Assembly (NCBI GenBank): GCA_026400415.1
Contig: JAPLPA010000305.1
Span: 1 to 12,641 of the forward strand
Reading direction: 5' to 3'
Length of the DNA stretch: 12,641 nucleotides
Source: Afipia sp.
GTDB taxonomy: Bacteria > Pseudomonadota > Alphaproteobacteria > Rhizobiales > Xanthobacteraceae
Part shown: positions 1-6,232 of the stretch, piece after piece
Layout of the letters: each line of letters starts with the position of its first letter
Numbering within the stretch: the stretch's first letter is position 1
Position numbers and translations under genes: made by a program
The notes under the pieces: model-generated
What the model was told of the DNA's origin: nothing
Database searches by the model: none
Seen by the model: only the letters and a program-made list of their open reading frames with translations

Positions 1-770
1 CAGAAGTCGTTCCAGAAGTCTTTGTCGTCGCCGGCGGCGTTGTCGAGCCGGGTGGTGAGCAGCATCACGCGGCCTTTCCCGAAGTCCCGTTCCACCAGCG
101 CCGGCGTGCCCTGTTCGCCGACGTACTTCGCCAGCACGTCCGCGTTCCCTGCCCCGAGCGTGCGGTGCTTCGCGGTGATGCGCCGGTTGCGGAAGATGTC
201 GACGTCGCCCCGCTTCTGCCAGTCGCGGATCGGGGCGAAGAACTGCGGGCGGAGGTCGGCCTCCTCGTCGATCTTCCACGGCCGGCCGAACGGCCACTCC
301 TTCAGCTTGTCGAAGGCCTTCACCTCGCCGAGCGAGGCGGGCAGCAGGCCGAGCTTCTCGTAGGCGGCGGGGCGGTTGGCGTCGGTCTCGGAGTTCGGGC
401 CGTCCGGGGCGAGCAGCACCTTCCCGCCGCCGGTCACGTAGTCCCGCAAACTCTGGGCGAACGGCTTCGGGTCGGCGACGGCGATGACGGCCACCATTTC
501 GAACGGGGCGAGCGTCTGCACGGCGTCGGGCGTCTTCACCTCGCAGTCGAACTCCTGCGGGCCGAAGTTGTGGGCGTCTTGCCAGAAGGTCACGTCGGAC
601 GGACGGTCGGCGATGGCCAGGATTCGCCGGCGGGCCTGCACCTCGAACGTGAACAGCCGCTCGTTGTCGAACGGCAGGGCGTCCCGCTTCGCCTTCAGCC
701 CACTCACGTCCCGCGCGTCCCAACTCGCGGCCGTGCCGTCGCCGAACACGGCGCGAAGGGTGCGGACGTC
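1..770 (-). CDS. Planctomycete-like BatA-family membrane protein, internal fragment
   Basis: One minus-strand frame stays open from about 776 to the left edge, with no start codon and no stop inside the window. Recognisable stretches, N to C, are ALPFDNERLFTFEV, RILAIADRPSDVTFWQDA, YVTGGGKVLLAPDGPNS, and near the edge GKGRVMLLTTRLDN followed by DFWNDF. From family knowledge, this order (a 'LPFDN.R.FTFEV' strand, a ThuA/glutamine-amidotransferase-like fold, then a 'GRV.LLTT.LD....WNDF' segment) is typical of the long BatA N-terminal-domain proteins abundant in Planctomycetes, which sit in the membrane next to MoxR/VWA genes. The DNA is markedly GC-rich with G/C third positions, unlike the rest of the window. 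The N-terminal BatA region and the C-terminal membrane part are absent. The reading frame is secure; the family call is from memory. Confidence 0.6.
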
Positions 771-776
771 AAGATT
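765..776. other. Chimeric junction between planctomycete-like and alphaproteobacterial DNA
   Basis: Left of this point the sense strand is minus (BatA-like protein); right of it the sense strand is plus (CBS domain). Both proteins are cut in mid-domain here. The bases at 765-773 read sensibly in both genes: on plus they give D-V-K of the CBS protein, on minus L-D-V of the BatA-like protein. The exact crossover therefore cannot be placed and short shared sequence may have mediated the join. The block contains the palindrome GACGTC. No integrase, insertion sequence end or target duplication is visible. I infer an assembly or amplification chimera rather than a natural insertion. Confidence 0.7.
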
Positions 777-980
777 TCATCGCTTATTTCGGTGCAGAAG
801 CTGATCTCGTGCTCACAATCGGATTCGATTGAGCAGGTGAGTCAGGTGATGACGGAAAACCATATCCGCCATCTTCCCGTTCTCGAGGACGGTCGGCTCG
901 TCGGCATTATCAGCATTCGCGACGTGGTTGTGGCGCATGAGAGTGCCGCAGGATCAAGCGTCCAGCCGGCACTGGCCTGA
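771..980 (+). pseudogene. CBS-domain protein, 3' fragment
   Basis: The frame running to TGA at 978-980 encodes about 70 residues that form the second half of a CBS pair: a KISSLIS lead, a VQKLISCSQSDSIEQVSQVM segment, then ENHIRHLPVLEDGRLVGIIS and IRDVV. That is the usual CBS beta-alpha-beta-beta-alpha layout. CBS pairs normally bind adenosine nucleotides and regulate an attached or partner protein; stand-alone two-CBS proteins of about 140 residues are common in Rhizobiales. The first CBS repeat and the start codon are missing because unrelated DNA abuts at about 770. The same frame stays open leftwards to an ATG at 165, but that part is only the antisense of the planctomycete-like gene. I call this a truncated gene, probably intact in the source genome. 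Confidence 0.75.
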
Positions 981-1003
981 CAGTTTCGAAACGCCAATTC
1001 GTA

Positions 1004-1707
1004 TCAGTTGTTGTTCGACGCCACGTCGTTGCCGGAGAACAGGTCAGTCACAACCGAACCAAGACCTGCCATGTTGGCAATGACGAGGACGGTCGACTTC
1101 TGATCATCGCTCAGCTGGGTAACTAACGGCAGAGCCGCAGCCTTGAGCTGCTCAACCTCCGCGACTTGGGCGTCGACTTTTCCGTCGGTCGATTTTTTCA
1201 AATTCTTCCGATACTCGACGGCGCGTTCGCTCAACCCGCGCAGCGCTTTTTCGACTGCCGGCCAGTAACGTTCCTGTGCAGCCGTCAGCGAGAGACGTTG
1301 TTTGATGCCAGCGATCTGCAAATCGCTAAGCAGCGCACGGCCTGCGCGCTCGATCTTTGCGACAATTTTCGTCTTGGGAGCCGGCAGCGAACGTCAACGC
1401 TCGCCAGTTGCAAGGCCGGAGCTGCGGACGGCTGTGGCTCGGCAACGATCGATTGAGGGTCAGGCTCAATTCTGGCCAGTGACAGAACAGCCGAATCTTG
1501 CTCGGCAGGCCTTGAAGCGACGACATCGCGGTCGCGCTTCGCGTCACGATTGGATGTTTGAATTGTATTGGTAATAACGGAGCTGGACTTGGCAAAGGCA
1601 GCTTCTGCGCTGCGCAGGAACAGTTCATCTCCCACTTTCCATCCCGAAAAAGCCGCGAGGCCACCGGCGCCGCAAATCAGCAATATGGTGGTGGTTTTGG
1701 TCGCCAA
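1004..1707 (-). pseudogene. LTXXQ-like membrane-anchored protein, frameshifted
   Basis: The 5' part starts at ATG 1707 with a hydrophobic anchor (ILLICGAGGLAAFSGW) and a low-complexity linker ending in LQLASVDV. The 3' part, ending at the TGA at 1006-1004, lies in another frame and reads APKTKIVAKIERAGRAL, then QRLSLTAAQERYWPAVEKAL, and later LKAAALPLVTQL and VIANMAGLGSV. The two read continuously if one base is added near 1388 on this strand, giving about 234 residues. The 'LT..Q..YW..VE.AL' core resembles the LTXXQ (Spy/CpxP-like) motif proteins of Bradyrhizobiaceae, which are periplasmic or membrane-anchored and of unclear function. As written, translation would yield 140 residues with an unrelated tail. 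Either a sequencing/assembly indel or a real recent pseudogene. It converges on the CBS fragment with a 23-base gap. Confidence 0.65.
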
Positions 1708-1858
1708 GCTATTGTCTCGACTGTCAGGGGCCGCAGCGCCAGGATGTTATGCGGGGCGATTATGGCGTCCCAAGTTCGGGAATATGTCAGGACTTAGCCC
1801 AGAGATACGAATATAGGGTAAACGGAATCTTAATGAGCCGATTGGCGAGGGAACCGAC

Positions 1859-2149
1859 ATGAGCGATCCAAAGGCACGAACGGCTCACGGTCAGGCTCAA
1901 TTCGAGAAAAAGCAGATTGCGGCGCGTGAAGGCGAGAAGGCCATGGCGCACTACGATGCTCAGGGACGTGCCGCGCGCACCAACATGGAAAAGCTGAAGG
2001 CGCTGCGTCTTGCCAAGGAAGCCGCGGATGCTCTGATTGCGCCTGCTGCCAAACAGGTCAAGACGAAGAAAAAAACTGCGAAAGCCGCGACAGCGCCCAA
2101 GCTTTCCGAATGGCTGGAAGGCCAAAAAAAGGGCGGCCGCGGAATCTAA
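1859..2149 (+). CDS. Conserved small Lys/Ala-rich hypothetical protein
   Basis: 96 residues, starting at ATG 1859 with a purine-rich GAGGGAA just upstream. The protein is highly charged and predicted mostly helical: an N-terminal HGQAQFEKKQIAAREGEKAM segment, a middle MEKLKALRLAKEAADAL helix, a basic stretch KTKKKTAKAA around residues 68-76, and a C-terminal LSEWLEGQKKGGRGI. It has no signal peptide or membrane segment, so it is probably cytoplasmic; the lysine-rich tail could bind nucleic acid, but that is speculation. I recognise this as a small protein conserved in Bradyrhizobium relatives without assigned function. It is followed after 35 bases by the glutathione peroxidase gene on the same strand, so they may be co-transcribed. 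It diverges from the LTXXQ-like gene across 151 bases. Confidence 0.8.
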   Translation: MSDPKARTAHGQAQFEKKQIAAREGEKAMAHYDAQGRAARTNMEKLKALRLAKEAADALIAPAAKQVKTKKKTAKAATAPKLSEWLEGQKKGGRGI

Positions 2150-2172
2150 GCGGCGGGATATTTCAGTCGCGT

Positions 2173-2176
2173 GGAG
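2173..2176 (+). promoter_or_regulatory. Ribosome binding site fixing a TTG start
   Basis: GGAG lies 8 bases before TTG 2185. No ATG or GTG in the same frame is well placed for a glutathione peroxidase: the frame stays open back to an ATG at 2110, but that would add about 25 residues encoded inside the upstream gene. The site supports the TTG start. Confidence 0.6.
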
Positions 2177-2184
2177 CAAGACAT

Positions 2185-2673
2185 TTGACGACGGTTTTCG
2201 ATTTTTCCGCGACGGCGCTCGATGGGCGCGATGTGCCGCTCAGGCAGTTCGAAGGGCAGGCACTCTTGATCGTCAACACTGCAAGCGCCTGCGGGTTCAC
2301 GCCGCAATATGAAGCGCTGGAGCAACTCTATAAAACGTATTCGGCGCGCGGATTTTCCGTACTCGGATTTCCCTGCAATCAGTTCGGCAATCAGGAGCCG
2401 GGAGATGCGCGCACCATCGCGAATTTCTGCTCGCAGAATTACAGTGTGACGTTTCCATTGTTTGCAAAGATTGACGTCAACGGCGACCAAGCGCATCCGC
2501 TCTATGATTTTCTCAAAAATGAAAAACCTGGTCTGCTCGGCTCGAAAGCGATCAAATGGAACTTTACAAAGTTCATCGTTGACCGGTACGGAAAGGTCGT
2601 GGCGCGGCACGCCCCGACGACCAGTCCCGTTGCGCTGACGCGCGAGATCGAAAATCTGCTGAAGCCGGAATAA
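2185..2673 (+). CDS. Glutathione peroxidase (thioredoxin-type)
   Basis: 162 residues from TTG 2185, the usual size for bacterial enzymes of this family, starting MTTVFDFSATALDG. It reduces hydrogen peroxide and organic or lipid hydroperoxides. The peroxidatic cysteine is C36 in NTASACGFTPQY; the rest of the family tetrad is Q70 in FPCNQFGNQEP and W125-N126 in IKWNFTKFIVD. C82 in FCSQNYSVTFP sits 46 residues after C36, where the resolving cysteine of thioredoxin-dependent members lies. So, despite the name, reduction by thioredoxin rather than glutathione is likely; that point is inference from family knowledge. There is no selenocysteine (the C36 codon is TGC) and no signal peptide, so it is cytoplasmic. 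It lies between the small Lys-rich gene (35 bases upstream) and the DUF3297 gene (14 bases downstream), probably one operon. Confidence 0.93.
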   Translation: MTTVFDFSATALDGRDVPLRQFEGQALLIVNTASACGFTPQYEALEQLYKTYSARGFSVLGFPCNQFGNQEPGDARTIANFCSQNYSVTFPLFAKIDVNGDQAHPLYDFLKNEKPGLLGSKAIKWNFTKFIVDRYGKVVARHAPTTSPVALTREIENLLKPE

Positions 2674-2687
2674 TCAGGACCGATACG

Positions 2688-2954
2688 ATGACCGATACAC
2701 CCAACGTCACTTCGACCGACACTTTGCCGGATCGCCTCTCCAGCGACCCGCGAAGCCCATTCTACAACGCCGAGATTCTGGCACGCGATGTCGGCATCCG
2801 CTTCAAGGGCGTCGAGAAAAATAATGTCGAGGAGTATTGCGTAAGCGAGGGATGGGTTCGCGTGACGGCGGGCTCGTCTAAAGATCGTTTCGGCAATCCG
2901 CTGACCATCAAGCTGACGGGGCAGGTCGAACCTTATTTTCGCGAAGCCAAATAA
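2688..2954 (+). CDS. DUF3297 family protein
   Basis: 88 residues. The start ATG 2688 has AGGA about 8 bases upstream. The first 16 residues are a loose Thr/Asp-rich leader; the conserved core begins at DRLSSDPRSPFYN and continues with VGIRFKGVEKNNVEEYCVSE, GWVRVTAG, DRFGNPLTIKLTG and EPYF. These are the signature blocks of DUF3297, a compact cytoplasmic protein widespread in proteobacteria with no established function. It follows the peroxidase gene by 14 bases and probably shares its transcript; whether the two are functionally connected is unknown. The stop lies only 24 bases from the stop of the convergent small membrane gene, and no hairpin terminator is evident in that gap. Confidence 0.9.
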   Translation: MTDTPNVTSTDTLPDRLSSDPRSPFYNAEILARDVGIRFKGVEKNNVEEYCVSEGWVRVTAGSSKDRFGNPLTIKLTGQVEPYFREAK

Positions 2955-2978
2955 AATCCGCGAAGCGAAGTCACCCGC

Positions 2979-3113
2979 CTAGCGCGTGACGATCAGATAG
3001 CCGCCGACCACAAGTATCACCGCGAGCGTGATGATAATGCCAAGCACAGCGGCGATAATCGCGCCGAGGCCGTGCGTGTCGAGCCAGTTCTGAATTGCAT
3101 TTCCTACTTTCAT
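2979..3113 (-). CDS. Small single-span membrane protein, 44 residues
   Basis: ATG 3113 opens a 44-residue frame ending in TAG at 2981-2979. An amphipathic N-terminal stretch (KVGNAIQNWLDTHG) is followed by one long hydrophobic span, residues about 16-41 (LGAIIAAVLGIIITLAVILV and on through GGYLIV), ending in T-R-stop. This is a credible single-pass inner-membrane microprotein; the Gly/Ala/Ile/Val composition and the clean span argue against chance. The ribosome binding site is weak. It lies 49 bases after the DUF2188 gene on the same strand and may be the last gene of that transcript. I do not recognise a named family. Conservation of the span in relatives would confirm it. Confidence 0.6.
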   Translation of the reverse strand: MKVGNAIQNWLDTHGLGAIIAAVLGIIITLAVILVVGGYLIVTR

Positions 3114-3162
3114 TGCGTCACTTTAGACGGCGCGCCGAAACACTGCAAACCGGCCTTCAAAA

Positions 3163-3408
3163 TCAGGATTTATCGACCACTTCCGTGGACGGACGGTCGG
3201 AGCCGCGCGCGGTCTCCTCGTGCCATTTGCCCTTGCTGTCCTCAAATTGAATTTCCTCGGTGTTGCCGGGGACGCGTTGCTCGGCGGCGGCCCTTTCGGC
3301 TGCCGCGTGAGCTGCGGCATGCGTCGGATAGGTTTCCGAGAACACCTTGTTGAATTTGTAAGCCCAGCCGCCATCGTGCTCGACAATTTCATAAACGACT
3401 TTCGTCAT
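3163..3408 (-). CDS. DUF2188-like small protein
   Basis: 81 residues from ATG 3408, chosen because AAGGAA lies 8 bases upstream on this strand and because the conserved core starts immediately. The frame is open further upstream to 3693, but that is the antisense of the DapA-family gene's other frame. Key stretches are VVYEIVEHDGGWAYKFNKVF, SETYPTHAAAHAAAERAAAE and EEIQFEDSKGKWHEE. The 'Y.V..H.GGWA.K......T...A..AA...A' layout fits DUF2188, a small beta-beta-alpha-beta protein of unknown role, probably cytoplasmic. It lies 67 bases downstream of the DapA-family gene on the same strand, so co-transcription is possible. Confidence 0.75.
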   Translation of the reverse strand: MTKVVYEIVEHDGGWAYKFNKVFSETYPTHAAAHAAAERAAAEQRVPGNTEEIQFEDSKGKWHEETARGSDRPSTEVVDKS

Positions 3409-3475
3409 GCGTGGATTCCTTTGTGCCGACAACGCGGGCTTGGGGGCGTTTGTTCCGTGCACCTTACACAGTGAG

Positions 3476-4351
3476 TCAGACGATGTCGCGTAACACTGTC
3501 GCGATAATCTTGCGCTCCTCAGCCGTGAGCGAGGCTTGCGGCGCGATCGGGTTGCCGACCGCATAGCCCTGGCTTTCAAGTCCGGCCTTGATGCAGGCCG
3601 CGAGGTTGAACCGGGCGAACACCTCGTTGACGCGCCATAATTTACGCTGAAGCGCCATTGCGTCATCCCAGCGCTTGGCCTTGCAAAGCTCATATAGCTT
3701 CACGCTTTCACGCGGTACGATGCAGGCGGGTCCCGCCATCCAGCCGACGCCGCCGATCAGCATGACCGCAGCGGGAATATGCGCAGAGGCAGAAAAAACC
3801 TTGAGTCGGTCGCCGCAGCGATTTGTAATCGAGAGCAGCCGTCCCGTATTGTTCGAGGCATCCTTGATGTATCGAATCCGCGGATGCTCGGCGAGCCGGG
3901 CGATCACGTCGAGAGTTAAATCCGATTTCTGGAATTGTGGATTGGTGTAGATAACCACCGGAATATCGACGGCGTCGGCGATGGCGCGGAAGTATGATTC
4001 GATCTGCGCGTCCTTGACCGGGAAATAGGATTCCAGAATCGCCAGAATGCCGTCGGCACCGAGTTGCTGATAGGACTTTGCCTGCGCGACCGCGTCTGTC
4101 GTTGATGTCGATGCGACGCCCGCGATAACGGGGACGCGGCGCGAAGCGGCCTCGATGGTGGCCTTCACCACGCTCGTGCGTTGCGCGCGGTCGAGATACG
4201 CGAATTCGCCTGTCGATCCCAAGGGCGTCAGCCCATGGATGCCCGCGCCAATAAGATCGTTGCACAGCTTTCCAAGAACGTCTGTTTTGATCGAGCCGTC
4301 CACCGAAACAGGTGAGACGAGATAAGGGAAAACACCGTGGAAGTCTGACAT
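3476..4351 (-). CDS. Dihydrodipicolinate synthase / N-acetylneuraminate lyase family protein
   Basis: 291 residues, full length for this TIM-barrel class I aldolase family. Visible signatures are the carboxylate-binding GSTGE motif (residues 45-49, in GLTPLGSTGEF), Y135 in PVVIYTNP, and the Schiff-base lysine K163 in RYIKDASNN. GGVGWMAG later in the barrel matches the usual GG..G..S/A position. Family members condense or cleave pyruvate with an aldehyde (DapA, NanA, KDG aldolase and others). Substrate cannot be assigned: the neighbours are not lysine-biosynthesis or sialic-acid genes, and the divergence from canonical DapA suggests a catabolic lyase rather than the lysine enzyme. Start ATG 4351 fits the family N-terminus (FHGVFPYLVSPV), though its ribosome binding site is weak. 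It is followed by the DUF2188 gene. Confidence 0.88.
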   Translation of the reverse strand: MSDFHGVFPYLVSPVSVDGSIKTDVLGKLCNDLIGAGIHGLTPLGSTGEFAYLDRAQRTSVVKATIEAASRRVPVIAGVASTSTTDAVAQAKSYQQLGADGILAILESYFPVKDAQIESYFRAIADAVDIPVVIYTNPQFQKSDLTLDVIARLAEHPRIRYIKDASNNTGRLLSITNRCGDRLKVFSASAHIPAAVMLIGGVGWMAGPACIVPRESVKLYELCKAKRWDDAMALQRKLWRVNEVFARFNLAACIKAGLESQGYAVGNPIAPQASLTAEERKIIATVLRDIV

Positions 4352-4591
4352 TGCAAGTTCATTCGCGAAGTGACGCCGATTAACGATTGAAGCATGTTTT
4401 GGCAGGCATTGGAAATTTCCTCATCTTCATCTGGGCGCAGGCTCGATATGCGGCACAAGATGTCGAGGCGAACGAAGCCGGTCGTGGTATGAATCGCTGA
4501 TTCGGGCGCGTTTCGTTCCGCTCGCGTTCCGAAGCTTAATGAAGTCTGATTCGCCGCGCGCATCGCGTCGCGTTTTGAAACACTTCATCGC

Positions 4592-4596
4592 AGGAG
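4592..4596 (+). promoter_or_regulatory. Ribosome binding site supporting a TTG start
   Basis: AGGAG, 7 bases before TTG 4604. No ATG or GTG lies near in frame, and the signal peptide begins right at the TTG, so this site decides the start. Confidence 0.65.
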
Positions 4597-4603
4597 CAAG
4601 TCC

Positions 4604-4909
4604 TTGAAGCAGATCGCGACCCTTCCGTTGATATTGCTACTCGCAATGCCTGCTCACGCTCAGGACGTTCCGGGCATCGAAATCTGCACGGTCGAGAAAA
4701 CGATGGAGCGGCGCACGAGCTGCCTGCAGAGCAATATCGATTTCCTGAAGAAGACGATCACCAAGGCCGCGCTCGACAGTCAGCAGCGGATCGACGCCGC
4801 CAATCGTCAGGTCGATTCATTGAAGGCGACAATCGCCGGACTCCAGAAGACGCTCGAGGATCTGAAGACACAGATACAGGCGCTGGAGAAAAAGCCGGCT
4901 GCGAAATGA
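4604..4909 (+). CDS. Secreted coiled-coil protein
   Basis: 101 residues from TTG 4604. A signal peptide is evident: a lysine at position 2, a hydrophobic core TLPLILLLAMP and a likely cleavage AHA|QD after residue 19. The mature part has two cysteines, C28 and C40 (12 apart, in EICTVEKTMERRTSC), which could form a periplasmic disulfide. Residues 45-95 form a coiled coil with heptad-like spacing (IDFLKK, DSLKATIAGLQKTLEDLK, TQIQALEKK). It is predicted periplasmic. I recognise no named family; similar short secreted coiled-coil proteins occur in Rhizobiales. The GIY-YIG gene starts 16 bases after the stop, so the two are likely co-transcribed, although no functional link is apparent. Confidence 0.8.
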   Translation: MKQIATLPLILLLAMPAHAQDVPGIEICTVEKTMERRTSCLQSNIDFLKKTITKAALDSQQRIDAANRQVDSLKATIAGLQKTLEDLKTQIQALEKKPAAK

Positions 4910-4925
4910 TTTCGCGCCGCGTGAC

Positions 4926-5195
4926 ATGAGCAGCTTCGTTTACGTGCTCGGCAGTTTTCACAAAGGCCGCCATATCTCTTATGTGGGCTGGAGCAACGAT
5001 GTCGCCAAGCGCCTCGCCAGGCACAATGCGGGTACAGGCGCGCGCTCTACGAAGGGCCGCGTCTGGACATTGCTGCACACCGAAGAATTTGCAACGCGAA
5101 ACGAGGCCATGAGCCGCGAATGGCATCTCAAGCGCGACCGCGCTTTTCGTAAGCAACTCCTCCAGAAAATAAAATCTCGCAGCGCCAAATTGTGA
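4926..5195 (+). CDS. GIY-YIG nuclease superfamily protein (UPF0213/YhbQ-like)
   Basis: 89 residues, the normal size for single-domain GIY-YIG proteins. The two motif halves are VYV (residues 5-7, in FVYVLGSF) and YVG (19-21, in ISYVGWSND). R29 (KRLARHN) and E65 (SREWHLKRDR) occupy the places of the conserved catalytic arginine and metal-binding glutamate. H33-N34 and the following GTGARSTKG loop are typical of the UPF0213/YhbQ subgroup. Superfamily members cut DNA as monomers; for this subgroup the cellular role is not well established. Start ATG 4926 fits the family start, with little Shine-Dalgarno signal, perhaps relying on coupling to the gene ending 16 bases upstream. Confidence 0.9.
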   Translation: MSSFVYVLGSFHKGRHISYVGWSNDVAKRLARHNAGTGARSTKGRVWTLLHTEEFATRNEAMSREWHLKRDRAFRKQLLQKIKSRSAKL

Positions 5196-5278
5196 CGCTA
5201 GCCACGCTTGATGTGAGCCGATAGATTTCGTCCCAATGAAAACCAGCCACAAGCGCTGGAAACATTTGGGAGCAAACG

Positions 5279-6232
5279 ATGTCCAACATGCGCGTGATCG
5301 CGACCGATCTGCAATTTCCGGAAGGTCCGGTGGTGATGCCGGACGGATCGGTCGTGCTGGTGGAAATCCGCCGCCAGACTTTGACGCGCGTGTATACCGA
5401 CGGCCGCAAGGAAATTGTCGCGAAGATTCCCGGCGGTCCGAACGGTGCAGCGCTCGGTCCAGACGGCAAAATGTATATCTGCAACAATGGCGGCTTTTCA
5501 TGGGTTCCGACGCGCAGCATGATCTTGCCCGGCGCGCCATCGGCGTCGGAATATATCGGCGGTTCGATTCAGCGCATCGATCTGCAATCCGGAAAGATCG
5601 AAACTCTTTTCACGCATTGCGGCGAGCATCCACTGAAAGGCCCGAACGATCTGGTGTTCGACAAGCAGGGCGGATTGTGGTTCAGCGATCTCGGCAAGCG
5701 ACGTGCGCGCGATATGGATGTCGGAGCGTTTTATTACGTCAAGCCGGGCGCCAAGGAGATCGTCGAAGGCCATCACGGAATGATGCCGGCGAACGGTATC
5801 GGCCTCTCGCCGGATGAGAAGACTGTCTACGTCGCCGAGACGCCGACTGCGCGTCTCTGGGCCTTTACTGTCACGGCAGGGGAAGTGAAGCCCACGGAAG
5901 TGATCTATCGCGGTGAGCGCGGAAGACCGATCTGCGGCCTCGGCGGCTACCAGATGTTCGATTCACTTGCGGTCGAAACATCAGGCAATATTTGCGTCGC
6001 GACGCTGGTGAGCGGCAATATTTCGGTGATCGCCCCGGACGGAAAATTGATTGAGCAGATTCCGACCGGCGATCCAGTGACGACTAACATCGCCTTCGGC
6101 GGACCCGAATTGAAGACGGCTATCGAGGATGGTGCCATCGCCGACGCCGACGCCGCGTTCGGTGTCCCAACCGCATTGCGCGCGGATGCCGATCCATCCG
6201 CCGCGCGGTTTCCGCAACAAGTGGACCGTTAG
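5279..6232 (+). CDS. SMP-30/gluconolactonase/LRE family protein, 3' end replaced
   Basis: ATG 5279 has GGGAG 6 bases upstream. This is a six-bladed beta-propeller lactonase of the SMP-30 family, hydrolysing sugar-type lactones with a divalent metal. Likely metal ligands are E15 (QFPEGPV), N172 (PANGIGLSPDE) and D228 (MFDSLAVE), with N123 in GPNDLVFDKQGGLWFSD lining the site. Homology-like sequence runs to about residue 281 (TNIAFGGPELKTA); relatives then continue with a short aromatic closing strand. Here the frame instead reads IEDGAIADADAAFGVPTALR and on to a stop at 6232, low-complexity sequence that is simply antisense to the convergent thioesterase gene. The final ~25-40 residues, which close the propeller, therefore appear lost. 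The N-terminal 280 residues are secure; the tail is not native. Confidence 0.85.
   Translation: MSNMRVIATDLQFPEGPVVMPDGSVVLVEIRRQTLTRVYTDGRKEIVAKIPGGPNGAALGPDGKMYICNNGGFSWVPTRSMILPGAPSASEYIGGSIQRIDLQSGKIETLFTHCGEHPLKGPNDLVFDKQGGLWFSDLGKRRARDMDVGAFYYVKPGAKEIVEGHHGMMPANGIGLSPDEKTVYVAETPTARLWAFTVTAGEVKPTEVIYRGERGRPICGLGGYQMFDSLAVETSGNICVATLVSGNISVIAPDGKLIEQIPTGDPVTTNIAFGGPELKTAIEDGAIADADAAFGVPTALRADADPSAARFPQQVDR

Noticed and set aside
165..767. A long plus-strand frame continuous with the CBS domain, suggesting a 271-residue fusion protein.
   Set aside because: The part before ~768 is Val/Gly/Arg/Leu-rich antisense with no family resemblance, while the minus strand gives a coherent BatA-like protein. 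The fusion is an artefact of the junction.
983..992. GTTTCGAAAC, a perfect 10-bp palindrome between the convergent CBS and LTXXQ-like genes.
   Set aside because: It has no loop, is too short for a terminator, and such palindromes are expected by chance in a window this size.
3409..3693. Extension of the DUF2188 frame upstream to ATG 3693.
   Set aside because: It overlaps the well-supported DapA-family gene in another frame, and a good ribosome binding site sits before ATG 3408, where conservation begins.
4228..4563. Minus-strand frame upstream of and overlapping the DapA-family gene.
   Set aside because: It shares sequence with the 5' end of a confident gene in another frame, is serine/arginine-rich without motifs, and has no ribosome binding site.
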